33,886 nucleotides of DNA from Schoenoplectus triqueter (GCA_964058805.1 CAXKVV010001346.1:1-33886); one strand, 5' to 3'. Numbered from the stretch's first letter, positions 1 through 12,637 are shown. Notes: generated by a model not told the origin, from the sequence alone. Translations and numbers: made by a program.

Positions 1-2341
1 ATAAAAATACTAATTCTAAAATATTTCACTCAAATTACCATAGCATAATTCAATACTTTTATAATTATTTTTTTATTTAATAGATGCTAAATGAGCGTTT
101 CTAAAGATTTTTTCTGACTGTGAGATCAACAGAAGGACAAAAGATAGTAAAAATATTAAATCTCTCTTGTCTTTTTATGCTAATGAAATATTAAATTAAG
201 GAATAGTATGAAGATAATATTATGAAATAAGTAAAGTAAAATAATAGTATAATAATAATACTTATAATAGTAGAAAAAGTGCAATTTTGAGCTGTTCGGA
301 GGCGTGAAAAATGTTATTTGATTAAAAATATTGTTATTATGCGCATTCCATTTAGCAGTTATCCGGTATTTCACCTTTCTGTCAGAATACTATATTAGCT
401 TCTTCTTTAAGTTATTCTAAACTTTTATTTCCTATCTGATACAGACTTTGAGACGGAATAAGCACATTATTCCGCTATTTCAAATAAGTTGTAAGGGATC
501 TATAAAGGATGTTATAGTTTACATCCATTTTTATAATACATTTAATGTTTATAATATATCATTTTAAAAGATAATATTTAAATAAAAAAACATAAAACTA
601 TAGAGTATAGATGTATTTTTGATGGCTTAGATAAAATATATATAAAATTTTAAATAATTTAGAGATTAATTGATCATTCATCATAATATCACTGAAACTC
701 TACCATTAAAATTTTATAATTGTATGATGAGAATTGAGAGGCAACCTATTTTTTAAAATTGACTAAAGTTTGATACAAATTCTATTTAAATCATTAGAAA
801 TATATTTATGATTTTGAATTTTTCATTTGAACAATATTTTTTCTGAAAGATATATCATAAATATAGATAGAGTTGGGCTTATGCATATTATAAATTATTT
901 CCATGCTATCAATATCTTTTCAGTATTAGAGCATAAATGATCGATCCGAACACTCAAAATGATTTTCATGTTAAAATCTAGTTGAGGATCAGATTTACTA
1001 TTTTTTAAATTTTTTTATCATTTTCAGATAATAAGAAAAACATTTTTTTCTAATGGCCGACATTAATTGTAACAACATCATGCTTTTTTTGTCAAATACA
1101 AATCCCGAGTAAACCCTTTTAAAGTTTTGTTAAGGGTAAAATATTATAAATTTGAATTTTACAAAGAGTTGACTATTTGTGAATGTTTTTTCATTTATGA
1201 TGCATCTCTACTTTTCAATTACAGTTTTTGGTATACAGACAATGAGACAATTAGTGCTGCATGTTTTTCCATTAATATATGTAAATCTAAAGAGTTCGGG
1301 GTTTGATCGACTGAATTTAACGAAAATAAAAACTCAAAGTATTAAATCCAATTTAGTGATGAATACATTATATTAATGCGAAAATTCACACGTTCAACTA
1401 AAAATGAGATGAAAATTTGGGATCCTTATCCTAACTTTTAGAAAAAAATCACAGAATAATTCAGGACATGGAGTCGGTTGCGTTTGCCTGTTTCGATTTT
1501 GGAAAATTAATTGAGGACATGGAGCTTGTCATAGAGATCGAATAGATTCTGCCAATTAAATGTGTCCAGAGCATGAAACAGAGAGCTTTCAAGGAACGCA
1601 TTCCATTTTGTTTGTTATGAACCGTGAGTTTACATAAGACAACTGAAACTATTCTTCCGACAAGCCAACCCAAGAATATATATATAGAGCAGATATTTTT
1701 ATTTTATTTTTACATGAGGTGGCTGAAATGCATCTCTACCAATCAGTATGAACATCACAGTCTTATTTATCATTTTATGATATTTTTTTTTCTTCTTTTG
1801 TATGTCATTAGATGTCGTATGTATCATTCGATGAATCCAACTAAAATAACAAAAGAAAAAGAAAAAAAAAGCCAAATTCAAGCATCTTTTCAAGGTAGCA
1901 AGAGCTTGTGAGGAAATAATGTGTTCCTATACAAAGCTCAAGGCTAACTAGTGCATAAATTATTTATAGTCCCTGTTAGTGGAAAATCATTTTCATAACT
2001 TTACAAGAAGAAATTAAAACTGATAAGGTGAGCTGGTAAATTGGAATCTTGAAATTAAGTAAATTTCATTTTCAAAGCAAACATGAATGACGAATTTTGC
2101 AGAGACTGTCTAGAAATAATTCTGTTGTCAGGTACCCGCCTTTGTACAATATCGCAGGTAGTAGACAAAAGAAATAACCGAATACGGCCAACATATTTAT
2201 GACTGTATGCAACTAAAATCGATACACTTATGACTTGATTCAAATTTTAGATGCAGTCGTTTTCCTTTTCGAATTTCCGATTAATTTTTACTTCCGGACA
2301 AGTGATTTTATCAGATAATATTCATCAAGCATACTATGCAG
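1..2341. other. AT-rich intergenic DNA, no gene seen
   Basis: All short open frames here are interrupted, have no recognisable domain and are rich in Phe, Ile, Tyr and Lys, as expected from random AT-rich DNA. The least AT-rich patch (about 1460-1680) gives a 70-residue minus-strand frame that I cannot match to any family. Poly-A/poly-T runs are common (for example 1786-1800 and 1855-1870). I see no promoter, RNA gene or clear repeat boundary. Confidence 0.6.
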
Positions 2342-2350
2342 TACATTTGT

Positions 2351-2566
2351 GGGAGCGGGGTATATCCACAGCCTTTCGACCTGAAAAATTAGTTTGAAGG
2401 GTTCGGAAACCGTTGATTTTGCATCGAGATTCGTACTTTTAACAGACCCCGAGATTCGAGATTCACACTTTTAATAATTATTATGAATCCCGATACAAAA
2501 TCAACAGTTCCCGAACCCTTCGAATCAATTTTTCGGTTCGAAGTGCTACGGATATAACCCGAGCGC
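2351..2566. mobile_element. Mutator-like MITE, 216 bp, with 9-bp TSD
   Basis: The two halves are inverted copies of each other. The left arm contains TATATCCACAGC, then GAAGGGTTCGGAAACCGTT and GATTTTGCATCGAGATTC. The reverse complement of the right arm gives TATATCCGTAGC, GAAGGGTTCGGGAACTGTT and GATTTTGTATCGGGATTC. The arms run about 85-100 bp each and meet around 2470. The element is flanked by a perfect direct repeat TACATTTGT at 2342-2350 and 2567-2575. A 9-bp duplication with long inverted arms is the signature of Mutator-like non-autonomous elements. It has no coding capacity. A diverged relative lies at about 23745-23900. Confidence 0.85.
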
Positions 2567-2575
2567 TACATTTGT

Positions 2576-3000
2576 ACATGCATTATTTCGTATTATGGAT
2601 TGCTTTTTTGTTTCTCAAATTTTAAATAATTTATCTGAACCGCTCCATATGATTTTCACATAAAAAATTTTTATAGACCAAATTTTATATATATTATATA
2701 TATTTTATTATTTTTATATAGTTATTAACTCACATCCTTGGATGGTTCAAAATACATTAACAATTAAATCAAGTAATTTTTAATTATCTGAAAGAATAGT
2801 TAAAAATTATAAAAAAATATAAAATTTATTTCAGAAGTAAATGTGCTTATGGAGACAATATTGAGCAGTTCAGATTAACTATTTGAATTTAGAAAATGAA
2901 GAAGTTAATTTACAACACCGAGCGATACATGTTAAGTACAATCCAACCCATAAAGATATATGGTTTTGTTCTAAGACTTAGGAATTTTTTAGGAGCAGAG
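2576..3000. other. AT-rich spacer, nothing recognised
   Basis: This 425-bp stretch between two inverted-repeat elements is strongly AT-rich, with a TATATATTATATATAT-type tract near 2687-2705. No open frame of useful size and no regulatory motif that I would defend. Confidence 0.5.
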
Positions 3001-3316
3001 ATCTTTGACAAATAATCTCAAATAAATTCATAAAAATTTAAAAGAGAAAAATATTTTATAAGTATATTATTAAACTTAAAGATTAATTGTGTTTCAAGTT
3101 CATACAATGTGAGTATCATTTGATATTCCATCAAAGACTATTAAATTCACATCATTATAATTATTATATAATTTGATGACTTTTAAGAAAATATCATATG
3201 ATACTCAAATTGTATGAAACTTAAAACATAATCGATATATACATTCAAGAATATGTTTATAAATTTTTTTACTTTAAACTTTTTTACAAATTTATTTGAA
3301 GTTAATTGTCAAGACT
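3001..3316. mobile_element. Foldback MITE with ~130-bp inverted arms
   Basis: The left arm reads CTTTGACAAATAATCTCAAA near 3003, and GTGTTTCAAGTTCATACAAT then GTGAGTATCATTTGATATT at about 3090-3128. The reverse complement of the right arm gives TCTTGACAATTAACTTCAAA, then TGTTTTAAGTTTCATACAAT and TTGAGTATCATATGATATT. Similarity extends along nearly the whole half-element, leaving a loop of about 60 bp around 3130-3190. I could not fix the termini or a target-site duplication because the flanks are AT-rich. No coding capacity. Confidence 0.7.
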
Positions 3317-3627
3317 CAAGATTGTAAAAAAAATATATATGTTGCTGGATCCCCAATTTTTTAAGTAAAGATAGAGTTTAGTATCCTCATTTTTCTGTCC
3401 ACGAGGATTAGAATCTATATATGCATAACGTTCTTGATCTTCTGCAAAAACACCTCATATCTCCGGGTTTTTTTTATTTCTGGCTGCTTTCATGAAAATG
3501 AATCTTACTCTCTTTTGCTGGGACAATACTTGTAAATATTTTGTGCAATATGTTTTGAGACATCACTTGCTGTGTTACACCATCACAGATTAGGTTGCTC
3601 AAACATATTTCTTATATCAAGATGTTG
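3317..3627. other. Spacer with no gene
   Basis: About 310 bp between the foldback element and the hAT-like element. No open frame, RNA gene or repeat unit was recognised. Confidence 0.45.
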
Positions 3628-3635
3628 ATTTGAGA

Positions 3636-4084
3636 TAGGGGTGTCAATTATCGACCCCATCTGACTCGACGGGTTAATTCGACTCGACTTGAATCCGATC
3701 CGATCCGAACTCGATCCGACCCGACATGATCTGAAAATAAATGAGTCGGGTATGAGTTTAATTTTTTTGACCCGTATCGGGTCGAGTCGGGTCCGGGTCA
3801 ACCCGACCCGACTCGACCCAATTAATTATTTTTTTGAAGTAATTTTATGATTTAGTACTAATTAAAGCTTAAATATACACTAATTATATATTAATTAAGA
3901 TTAATTATAAATTAATCAATATTTAATTGCTTAAAATTATATAAAAATATTTAATTATTTTAACGGGTCAGATCGACCCATGACCCGATCAGATTGGATA
4001 TGGATTAAGATTTTTTGACCCGAACTTAATCGGGTCGGGTCAAAAATAATATGACCCGACCCGACCCGACCTATTACACCCCTA
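3636..4084. mobile_element. hAT-like MITE, 449 bp, GACCCG-rich ends
   Basis: The ends are inverted: left TAGGGGTGTCAATTAT, right (reverse complement) TAGGGGTGTAATAGGTC. The flanking 8-mers ATTTGAGA (3628-3635) and GTTTGAGA (4085-4092) differ at one base, consistent with an 8-bp hAT-type duplication. Both ends carry arrays of GACCCG/CGGGTC words (3650-3820 and 3965-4070) around a very AT-rich core (3820-3960). A 72-residue minus-strand open frame across the left end is only a by-product of the simple repeats. This kind of GGGGTGTcA...CACCCC element is common in plant genomes. No transposase is present. Confidence 0.75.
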
Positions 4085-4092
4085 GTTTGAGA

Positions 4093-6080
4093 TAACAATT
4101 ATTTTTTCCAGTCCAACAACCTTCATTCGCAATTAATTCATGAACCAACTCCAATTTGTTGTTGTCTCCTCATCACTTCATTAGTCATTGCAAATGCAAG
4201 AGGTAAGAGTCGGTATGCATCAAACTATTTTGGACATTAAAATTTTCTTGTACCGGTATTATTATTAAATAATTAAAAAAATAAGAATAAAACAAAAAAA
4301 ATTGATAAATAAAGATAAAAAAACTAATCAAAAATACGAATATTAATATTATCATTTTGTAGCATTTTGTTTATCATGTATTTTGTTAAAATTGGATTCC
4401 AATCGGATAAACATTACCTGAATTTATGATTAGTAATTATTGTACAGGACCTTATTTTAAAGTATAAAATAATCAAATATCCTTGCATGCATATAGTATT
4501 ATATTTAAATATTTACATTATGAATTTTTAAATACAGAAAGTTAACATATGTTTAAAATCTTAAAGTTTAAAGGTAAAATTATCAAAATAAAAGTTTAGG
4601 CCCACAACATTACCCCTTAGGTTGTGTTCCAATGGAGGTGAACGGAAAGAAAAAGAGAGAAGAGGAAACTCAAATTTAACATTGCACTCAAGTTTTATTT
4701 GAAGAAGTAAATTGAGATGAATGAAGGGATATGAAAGTGAACTTCTCTATTCATTTTTTCAAAAGTTATATCCTTTCATTTCGAGGTGTAAACATTTTAA
4801 TCTCCAATTCATTCACTACCCCCCTTATCTTCCCTTCTCCCTAAAATTCCGGAACAAACCCTTACTATTATTACTTTATTTGTTTGATTCCACAATCATT
4901 TATATTTATTTAGAAATAATAATAGTACTATTGGATCTTTTGACAATGAACATTTTTGATAATATCGGCCATACATTATTAAACTTTTTTAACAAAATTT
5001 GAAAATAGAAAACAAATATATATTCATATTATTATACTCATGGATTCGTTGTCAATGAAATTTCATAAAATTCTAATATTTCACCAGTTATGATTGAACA
5101 CAAAACATTAAAAGTTTTAAATTGCTTGAAGAATAACAAAATTAATATTAAAATTCCATTGATTTTGATATCCAAGAAAAGTTAGGCTATGATGCTACGC
5201 GTAGTTAATGATTAAATTTGCTACAGACTAAAAAATATAGCTAAATCATCTTTAAATATTAATTTATGGGTCTCAATAAATTTTTTATATCAAAATATGA
5301 TGGGATATAAAATTTTCTATGTTTAGAATTTTTTAAGTATTAGTTTTAGATTTTTAAAATAATCAGATTTTTAAGAAAAAAATAAAGAAAATAAAAAATA
5401 AGATAATTTAGCAGTTAATTTAAGTTTCAATCATGGATACAAAATTAATGAAAAAATAAATGCAAAACTGAGAGAAAATTTATCATTCAAATTTAAGCAA
5501 AGTTGATATTTAGAATTAGAGGATTTTAAGAAAAAAATAAAACAAATAAGAGAAATTGTGTTTCTTTATTATGTAACATTTCGTGTAACAATCCAAATTG
5601 AGAGGAGATTATAACTTCAAATATAGTATTATATTATTTGAAAAATAGCTAAATCTGATGATTGATATTAACTTTGAAAATTTAATAAAAAAATTGAATA
5701 AAAAAAATTCAATTATTACTAAATCAGAATATTTATATACTTATTAAGAAACGAAGACAAAGACAGAGATAGGCATATATTTCCTTTACTGCCTAATTTA
5801 TGTCATCATTCATAATAATAGAGTAGAAAAAATAATAATTACTATTACAATATCATAAATATATCACAATCATTATTCATATTTTTTTTAGCGGCTTCAT
5901 GTAATTTTACTAATATTCACACTGCACGAAAATACAGAGCAAACAAGGAAAAGTGAGCTTAAAAAAAGAAGGAAAAAGTGGGGGAGTTGCAATAATGATC
6001 CTCCGTGACAGCCGACAGTTGTTCCCTTGCATCGAACTCTAAGAGATAGAAAAGCCATGAGGTCAGGTGGGTGATAGGCA
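4093..6080. other. AT-rich intergenic DNA upstream of the NPH3-type gene
   Basis: No gene is visible. The 4620-4840 stretch is unusual in having a purine-rich half followed by a pyrimidine-rich half (GAAGTAAATTGAGATGAATG near 4701, then ATTTCGAGGTGTAAACATTT near 4778). This could be one end of a decayed inverted-repeat element, but I could not define it. The longest frame (4721-5002, +) encodes a hydrophobic low-complexity peptide with no domain and is not called. 5100-5750 is A-rich and featureless. Confidence 0.5.
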
Positions 6081-6090
6081 ACTTATAAAG
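6081..6090 (+). promoter_or_regulatory. Candidate TATA box of the NPH3-family gene
   Basis: ACTTATAAAG lies about 150 bp before the ATG at 6242. A C/T-rich leader follows (CTCTCCCCCCTTTCTCTTTC, 6191-6210), as is common in plant 5' UTRs. Assigned from position and motif only. Confidence 0.4.
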
Positions 6091-6241
6091 ACCTCTCACT
6101 ACGAAAGACCGAATAAGCCAGCTACGGATAAATCTTGTCAGAAAAATTATTAACTTAAATGTAAACCCTCCTTCCGATACTGCATGTCATCTCTCCCCCC
6201 TTTCTCTTTCTTCCCCAACTCCCACCCCTCCAAAAGTAGCC

Positions 6242-9200
6242 ATGAAAGATCTATGCGACCTCAAGATTAACATCAATGGTGAACACAAATTCTATCTCCA
6301 TCAGGTATCAATTCATATTTTGTAATATAATAATAAGACGCCATGAATTATTTTGTACACATTGACTTAATTAATAAAGCCTTTAATTTATCATTCAGAG
6401 TATACTGTGCAATTACTCAGGGAGACTAAAAAAGTTAATCAAACATGAAAAGAGAAAAGCGCAACCGAAATTACAAGGTCTACAAATCTCGGGATTCCCA
6501 GGAGGTGCAGAGGCGTTCGAGCTCGTCTCTAGGTTTTGTTACAACAATGGTAGAATACCAATTGCCCCTAGAACGATCTCACTCCTCTATTGTTGCGCTC
6601 TGTTCTTAGAAATGACAGAGGAAGTCTCTCCATGTAATCTCTTGACGCAAACAGAGTATCTGATAGATGACCTCTCTCTCTGGTCCTGGTCAGATATACT
6701 CTCCTCTCTCAAGAGCTGTGAACAGTGCTTCATACTCGCCGAATCGTCTGGTCTAGTAGACAGATTTATATCAGCTCTATTTACAAAAATCTCGGCGAAT
6801 ACTGAGATTCCGCTTCTGCAGTTACAAGCAAGTGCTGTTATACCGCTGCCATCTTCTAGCTCTTGCTCTTCATCTCCTGATACTGTTGGATTCAGGTGCT
6901 CCTCTAGTAAAACACCCGAATCGATGAAACCATGTTTGAACAAAGAGTGGTGGTTTGACGACCTGACAATTCTGGCCCCACCTGTCATTGAAAAAATAAT
7001 GATTATACTAGGCTGCTACGGATCCGATAACAAAAACCTTCTTTTGACCAGATTTCTCCTACATTATCTGAGAGCTGCAATACAGCGACCGTGCTTTGAA
7101 TACAAAACTGTTTATGCTGGCCTAGCCGATACGGCAGTACATGGAGTGGTACTGATGGGCCGTACCGCCTTCTCATGCCGAGGTCTGTTCTGGGTTTTGC
7201 GAGTGGTATCAAATTTAGGACTCAGTCGGGAGTGCCACTACAAGCTAGAAACACTAATGGGTCTGGTACTAGAACAGGCTACGTTGGATGATTTGTTGGT
7301 ATCGGGCAGCACTGAAGGTGTTGGAGTCTATGATGTGAACCTGGTTTTGAGGTTGGTAAGGGTTTTTGTTAGCTCAGAGGAAGGTGGTGACGTGCCTTCT
7401 CAGAGAATGAAGAAGGTGGGGAGGTTAATTGACAAGTACTTAGCTGAAATTTCTCCTGATCAAGGGTTGAAGGTGCAAAAGTTTTTGGGACTGGCTGAGA
7501 GCTTACCTGATGGAGCCAGAGAGTGCTATGATGGAGTCTATAGAGCCTTGGATATCTACCTTGAGGTAAATAAGACTTCTTTTAATTCGATTAATGCTTT
7601 GCTTATTTTTTTTGCTTTGCTTATTTCTTAATCTTATTAATTTTCTTGGTGTTGTTGAGTTCACTCTTTCATTTGATTTCTTGATGAAATGGTAGGTTTG
7701 CATCCTAATCATAGATAGAAAGTTAGAAAATGAACCTAGTTGTTAGGGACCATCGCCATTTTCATTTGTTCTTCGTTTTGTTGTCTGTCTCTGGCAATTT
7801 CTGTTTGTACTTTCCCGTTTGGTTCGGAACTTCTGACTGTTTACACTTAGCAAGTACCATTTTATTCATGACTGTTTAAAACTACTCCAACTTTTTTTTT
7901 CTTGGTTAAAGTTAGCGGTTCTTGGGAAAAAATAGATATCCTCTTGCAAAGGGGAAATATCAGCCATTTCTATTATTATGCATCTTATTACATTGTTCAA
8001 ATTTTTGAGCAATTTGGAAATGTACTTTAGTTTAGATTTTTTCTTATTCTTTTTGCTTTGTATTAGAATATATTTTTTAATTTTCCTCAAAATGTGAGCA
8101 TCTCAGAAATTGTCGTGTTCGTAATATTGTATGATAATGATACGGAGAGACAGTATTTTTAAATGTATAAGAGGACAAAAGACTAAATGAGTTCACTTTT
8201 TGTCTAAATGAGTTCACTTTAATTATTTTATAGGTCATAAGATTAAGTCCGTTAGGCGATTTATATCATAAACACATAATGAGGCCATAAGTAGTCTAGC
8301 TCTAGAATCTAGGTTTGTTTCCATTTTCATTTTCAGCTTTTCACACCTCACAAAAGTTTCCTTCTTACTTTTAGTACAAGAGGTAAGAGGTGCCTTTTAG
8401 GTTGCCTTTGCTTTAAATTGCGCCTTTGGTTTTCACTTTTCTGTTATGCTTTGGATCTCAGTACCTTTTAGCTAAATTGCAGTGTTTTTTACTAGTTTCT
8501 GACAAACTGGCAATATGGGGATGCAATACCAGTTGGTAATTGCCACTTGATACCGGCTCCATAACCGTTGTCAATCTGTCATTATTTAGCTCTGTGCAGT
8601 GCTATCTTTAAAATGGACGTGCATGACTGCTAAAGTATGTGCCCATTTTCCACTTGTCAAAACTTTTTTTGCAAACAACTTGTCATTTGATATCTACTGA
8701 GGACAAACTGGGAATTATATTAAGCTCATACGTCTAATTAACCATCCTACAATGCTTGGAGCCCAAATTGTTTTAGACCACATCAACTAAATAAATTAAT
8801 TGTTGCATTGTATGATTTAACAAAAATATCATAGTTCAATTTTCTTACTAAATCAAAATATATAACAGTCACATCCAAATTTATCGACTGAAGAGAGGAC
8901 GAGTCTTTGCCGATGCTTAAACTATGAGAAACTAACACTTGAGGTATGCAAAGATTTGGCGAAAAACCGAAGAATCCCCCCTGGTGTTGCTGTACAAGCA
9001 CTATCCTCACAACAAGCAAAACTCCACATTAAGTCCCATACAGGCCAAAGGGACCAACCCGACCCGTCAGAGATACCTAGGATCACATCTCATACCGGAG
9101 CCGAATCTACTGCCTTAAAAGAGGATGTGGATGATGAAAAAAAGGAATTAAGGCTCAACTTGTACAAGATGCAGAATAGAGTCATGGAATTGGAGAAGGT

Positions 9201-9309
9201 TTGTAGGGAAATGAGGGGTCAAATGACAAAAATGGTCAAGAGCAAATCTTTTAATCACCGGTCTTGCTATCATAGTAGTGGTAGTAAAGGGATGCCAAGG
9301 CTTTGTTGA
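6242..9309 (+). CDS. NPH3-family BTB/POZ domain protein (At1g50280/At3g22104-like)
   Basis: Three exons, all joined in phase 0: 6242-6304, 6399-7565 and 8869-9309 (TGA), giving 556 residues. Introns are 94 and 1,303 nt with GT-AG ends. The N-terminus is a BTB/POZ domain (about residues 1-95): CDLKININGEHKF and YSGRLKKLI, then FPGGAEAFELVSRFCYN. The NPH3 domain follows, with WWFDDLTILAPPVIEKIM near residue 205, RLIDKYLAEISPDQGLK, DGVYRALDIYLE at the exon 2 end and SHPNLSTEERTSLCRCLNYE opening exon 3. A charged helical, likely coiled-coil stretch (DDEKKELRLNLYKMQNRV) precedes a Ser/Lys-rich tail. NPH3 proteins are CUL3-ligase adaptors and plasma-membrane partners of phototropins or auxin-transport regulators. 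The specific partner here is unknown. The sub-class with a short MxDLCDL start and conserved FPGGAEAFEL resembles Arabidopsis At1g50280/At3g22104. The start is chosen because it puts the BTB strand in frame after a C/T-rich leader. Ends ...MPRLC, without the RxS-type 14-3-3 site near the terminus known from NPH3 itself. Confidence 0.93.
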
Positions 9310-10358
9310 GGTTTGTTTATAAGGTCTAATATATATCTCTGTCCAATCCTCTGGCTTTGTCAATTCTTTTTTCATTTTGTGTAAAACACACTGGCAATTT
9401 CAATTTTTCAGTTTTGAAGATTTTACTTTTAACCACCAATTTCTGTACCACCAATCATTTTGATTGACTGTAAAATACGAGTTCACTCGTTTATTTGTGA
9501 GGTTGTAAACAACATAATTAGTTTAGGTGGTTAAGTGTAAGAACTGAAAATTCAAGGTGGTTCTAGTGTTATTGGGTCTTTTTTAAGATTTATGTACATT
9601 ATTGGTTTTAATTATATTTCTTCTGTATATGTTGCATTTGTGTTTCTTCTTTAATTTTCTTTTGTTATTTCGGGTTTACTCGACTAAGATTAATTAATTA
9701 AGGATATAAAGTTTTATGCCTTGTCCCTTTTGTAGCTTGACATACTTATTCTCGTTTAATGCAGTTCTATTTTGTTTGATTCTGGATTGCATTGAAATTT
9801 GTATTATTTTCCTTGGAATTTTTAGTTGCTTTTATTTTGTATGTATATTAAATTCTAATATCCTTAAATGAAGGCTATCATGAGATAGCTGTCTAAAATA
9901 GCGACCTACTGTAATTCCAAGTCTACTAAGATTTCATCAAAGAGGATAATTTGATCCCATGTAACATAACAGCACTTGAAGCTAAATTTGGACACATTAA
10001 AATGTGAAAGTGCTATAATTTTTTTCATTTGTTTCAATATGACATTGAAAATCGACTGCTTAACTATAGAATCAGCAGAACGACAGGCGGAATAGCACAG
10101 GTGAAGTAGAATATATCGTGCATAATACTGTTCATCTGGTACAGATCATGTAGTACATCTAATTGATGTGTCATTGTCCTGTAGCGCATATTTATAGTTT
10201 GATGACACAAGAGTACAAGACACAAAGCACCTTGCACATGTGTCCTAGTTAGAAGGTGCCATGAAAAAAAAAATCTTTAATTAGTTTTGCAGAGGGGATG
10301 CTCTTTCACTTTCAGCTTGTGAGAAAATCTTATTGAGTCATTGACCAACAAATCACAA
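9310..10358. other. Downstream flank of the NPH3-type gene, no gene seen
   Basis: The first 100-300 bp presumably hold the 3' UTR, though no single polyadenylation signal stands out. The rest is AT-rich unique-looking DNA up to the nested transposon stack. No open frame of note. Confidence 0.5.
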
Positions 10359-10619
10359 GTGTTTGGTAGTGGCTAACTGGGAGTGGTTCATTACTATTTA
10401 CTCTGAATAGTATTCAACATTCAAATACAAAATAACTCTTCAGAATAGCGCAAAAAACAGTACTAATATGCTAAATCATAAAAATATCGGTTTAACAAAT
10501 TAACGCTTTATGAGAGAGTGAAAATTTATGAGAGAGTGAAAACAATAAAAATGATTTCTTTAATATAGTATTAAATAATATTATGTAAATATTAATATTA
10601 AATAAAATAATAAAAAATA

Positions 10620-12442
10620 CACTACCAGAAAAAAATCTTTAAAACCGCCTATTTAGCACTGGTGAAATAAAAAACCGATTCTAAAAGACTTAAATGACAG
10701 TGTGGTAATTTGAGTGAAATATTTTAGAGATGGTTTTTATAAAATAACAGGTCCTAATGGTAACAATATCGCTGATAGATGAGAGTTATAGTTGGTTTTC
10801 CTGATAACCGATTTTGAAGCTATATTATAGTAAACTGGCTCTAACCAAACTATTTTAGCACCGATTTTTGTAAAAATCGACTCTAACCAAATTACTTTAG
10901 CACCAATTTTATAAAACCGACTCTAACCAAAATATTTTAGCACATATTTTTATAAAATTGACTATATCCATAGTACAAAATCAGATATAAATATTTTAAT
11001 AACAGAATATAAAATACTTTAGAACTGATTTTATTCTTATTCTAATTCAAAAAACTTAATTAAAGACAATTTTTACTAAAATAGATTCTAAATCATTTTA
11101 ATTAAAATGACTATTTATTCATATTAATTAAAATTAATTTTTAATTTATATTAATTAAAACATGTTTTTATTAAAAAAACGGCACTAATTTAATTTTATG
11201 AATTTATGAATTAGAGCCCATTTTTATTAAATATCAGTTCTAATTCAATTTTATGAATTTGAACCGGTTTTTAATAAAAATCAGTTTTAATTCAATTTTA
11301 TGAATTTATTAAAAAAACTAAAGTAAAAAATCAGCTCTGAAACTTTTAGAACCGGCTCAAAGGAAATTCTCTGACATAATTGCATCAACTAATAGAATTT
11401 CAGCATTTTTCTCCCACAAATTGATATTTATTTTTCAATCTGACCATTCGTTCATCCCTATCCGACGATCTAAAAACCAAAATATAATAATCTAAATCCC
11501 ATGAATTATTATACTCCATTCTCATATTTCATATATAAAAGAGATCTTGAGAGACAGAAAAAGAAAAATAAAGAGAAAGAAGAAAGAATAGAAAAATCAA
11601 AACAGAAATCCGACCGTCTTAATTTCAAACGGCCATAACTTTTGATAGAAAACTTCATTTTAGGCGTTCTACGCGGCCATAGAAAGCTTACGACGAGATC
11701 TACAAGGTCTGTTGTTTCCATTGTCGCCATTTTCAGGGCCAAAAAATCTCATTTTCAAGCTAAAAAACGGATTTGAAGTTCATTTAAAGTTTTAGTTCAT
11801 TTTTTTTGTTTTTTCTTTAGAAATTGTATTGGTAGAAAATTATGTATATAGATAGAAAATTTGTTAGCTTATTTTAGTACGTAAATTATTTATAATAATT
11901 TTATTAATAAATTTTTTAATTAGTTAATGGTGATGATTAAAACTATTTAATCAAAATTTAGAGAACCCAATTCAAAAAAATAATATAACAAATCAGAAAT
12001 ATTGGTTTCTGTTATAAATAAATATTTGATTTAGCACTGTTTTCTTGTTATTTGAATTAAAGCCGGTTTTCTTCAAAAACCATTTCTAAATCTTTAAATT
12101 CAATTAAAATCGGTTTCGGAAAAAATAAGCTTTTAATTGGAGAATTAAATTAAAGTCAGTTTTTAATAAAAAAAAGATTCTAAACTCTAACCTTTAGATC
12201 AAATTTTAGCTCATAACCGGCTCTTAAAGAATCCCTTTAGCGCCAGTTATGAGCCAAAAACCAGCTCTAAAGGTTAGAGTGTAGAAATAAATTTTCAAAT
12301 AACTGGCTTTAAATGTCCATCTAGCACCTCTTTTGAGCGTCGGTTTTTAAAACATTTAGCACCATGTAGCTTTACAATCGGTTGTATAATCTGTGCTAAA
12401 TCTTTTATATAACCAGTTCAAAAATATTTTTTTATGGTAGTG
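10620..12442. mobile_element. Non-autonomous CACTA (En/Spm) element, 1,823 bp
   Basis: It starts CACTACCAGAAAAAAATC and its right end, reverse complemented, is CACTACCATAAAAAAATAT. The terminal inverted repeat is about 17 bp with one clear mismatch. A 3-bp duplication ATA flanks it (10617-10619 and 12443-12445), the size expected for CACTA elements. Subterminal repeats of the type TTTAGCACCGATTTT, AAAACCGACTCTAACC and related AACCGG words fill both ends (10640-11350 and 12060-12420). The centre (about 11500-11770) is a less AT-rich block with a 77-residue minus-strand open frame lacking any transposase feature. No TNPA or TNPD coding sequence is present, so it would depend on an autonomous partner for mobility. 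Confidence 0.9.
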
Positions 12443-12637
12443 ATAATTAATTATTTTTCAAAAATATAACCAGTTCCTCTACTATTCTTAAGTTATCATC
12501 TAAATAATATTTTACTCATCCGGAATAGTAAAAAATAGCACTTTTCTCATACTTTTCGAGATATCACTAATCTCATACTATTCTTAACAACTAATCCAAA
12601 AAATACTATTCTTGCACTAATTCTTTTACCATCTAAA

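Noticed and set aside
6587..6988. 133-residue minus-strand open frame
   Set aside because: It lies wholly antisense to exon 2 of the NPH3-family gene and has no domain of its own.
11509..11742. 77-residue minus-strand frame in the CACTA element
   Set aside because: No transposase motif, low complexity at one end, no partner exons; treated as chance.
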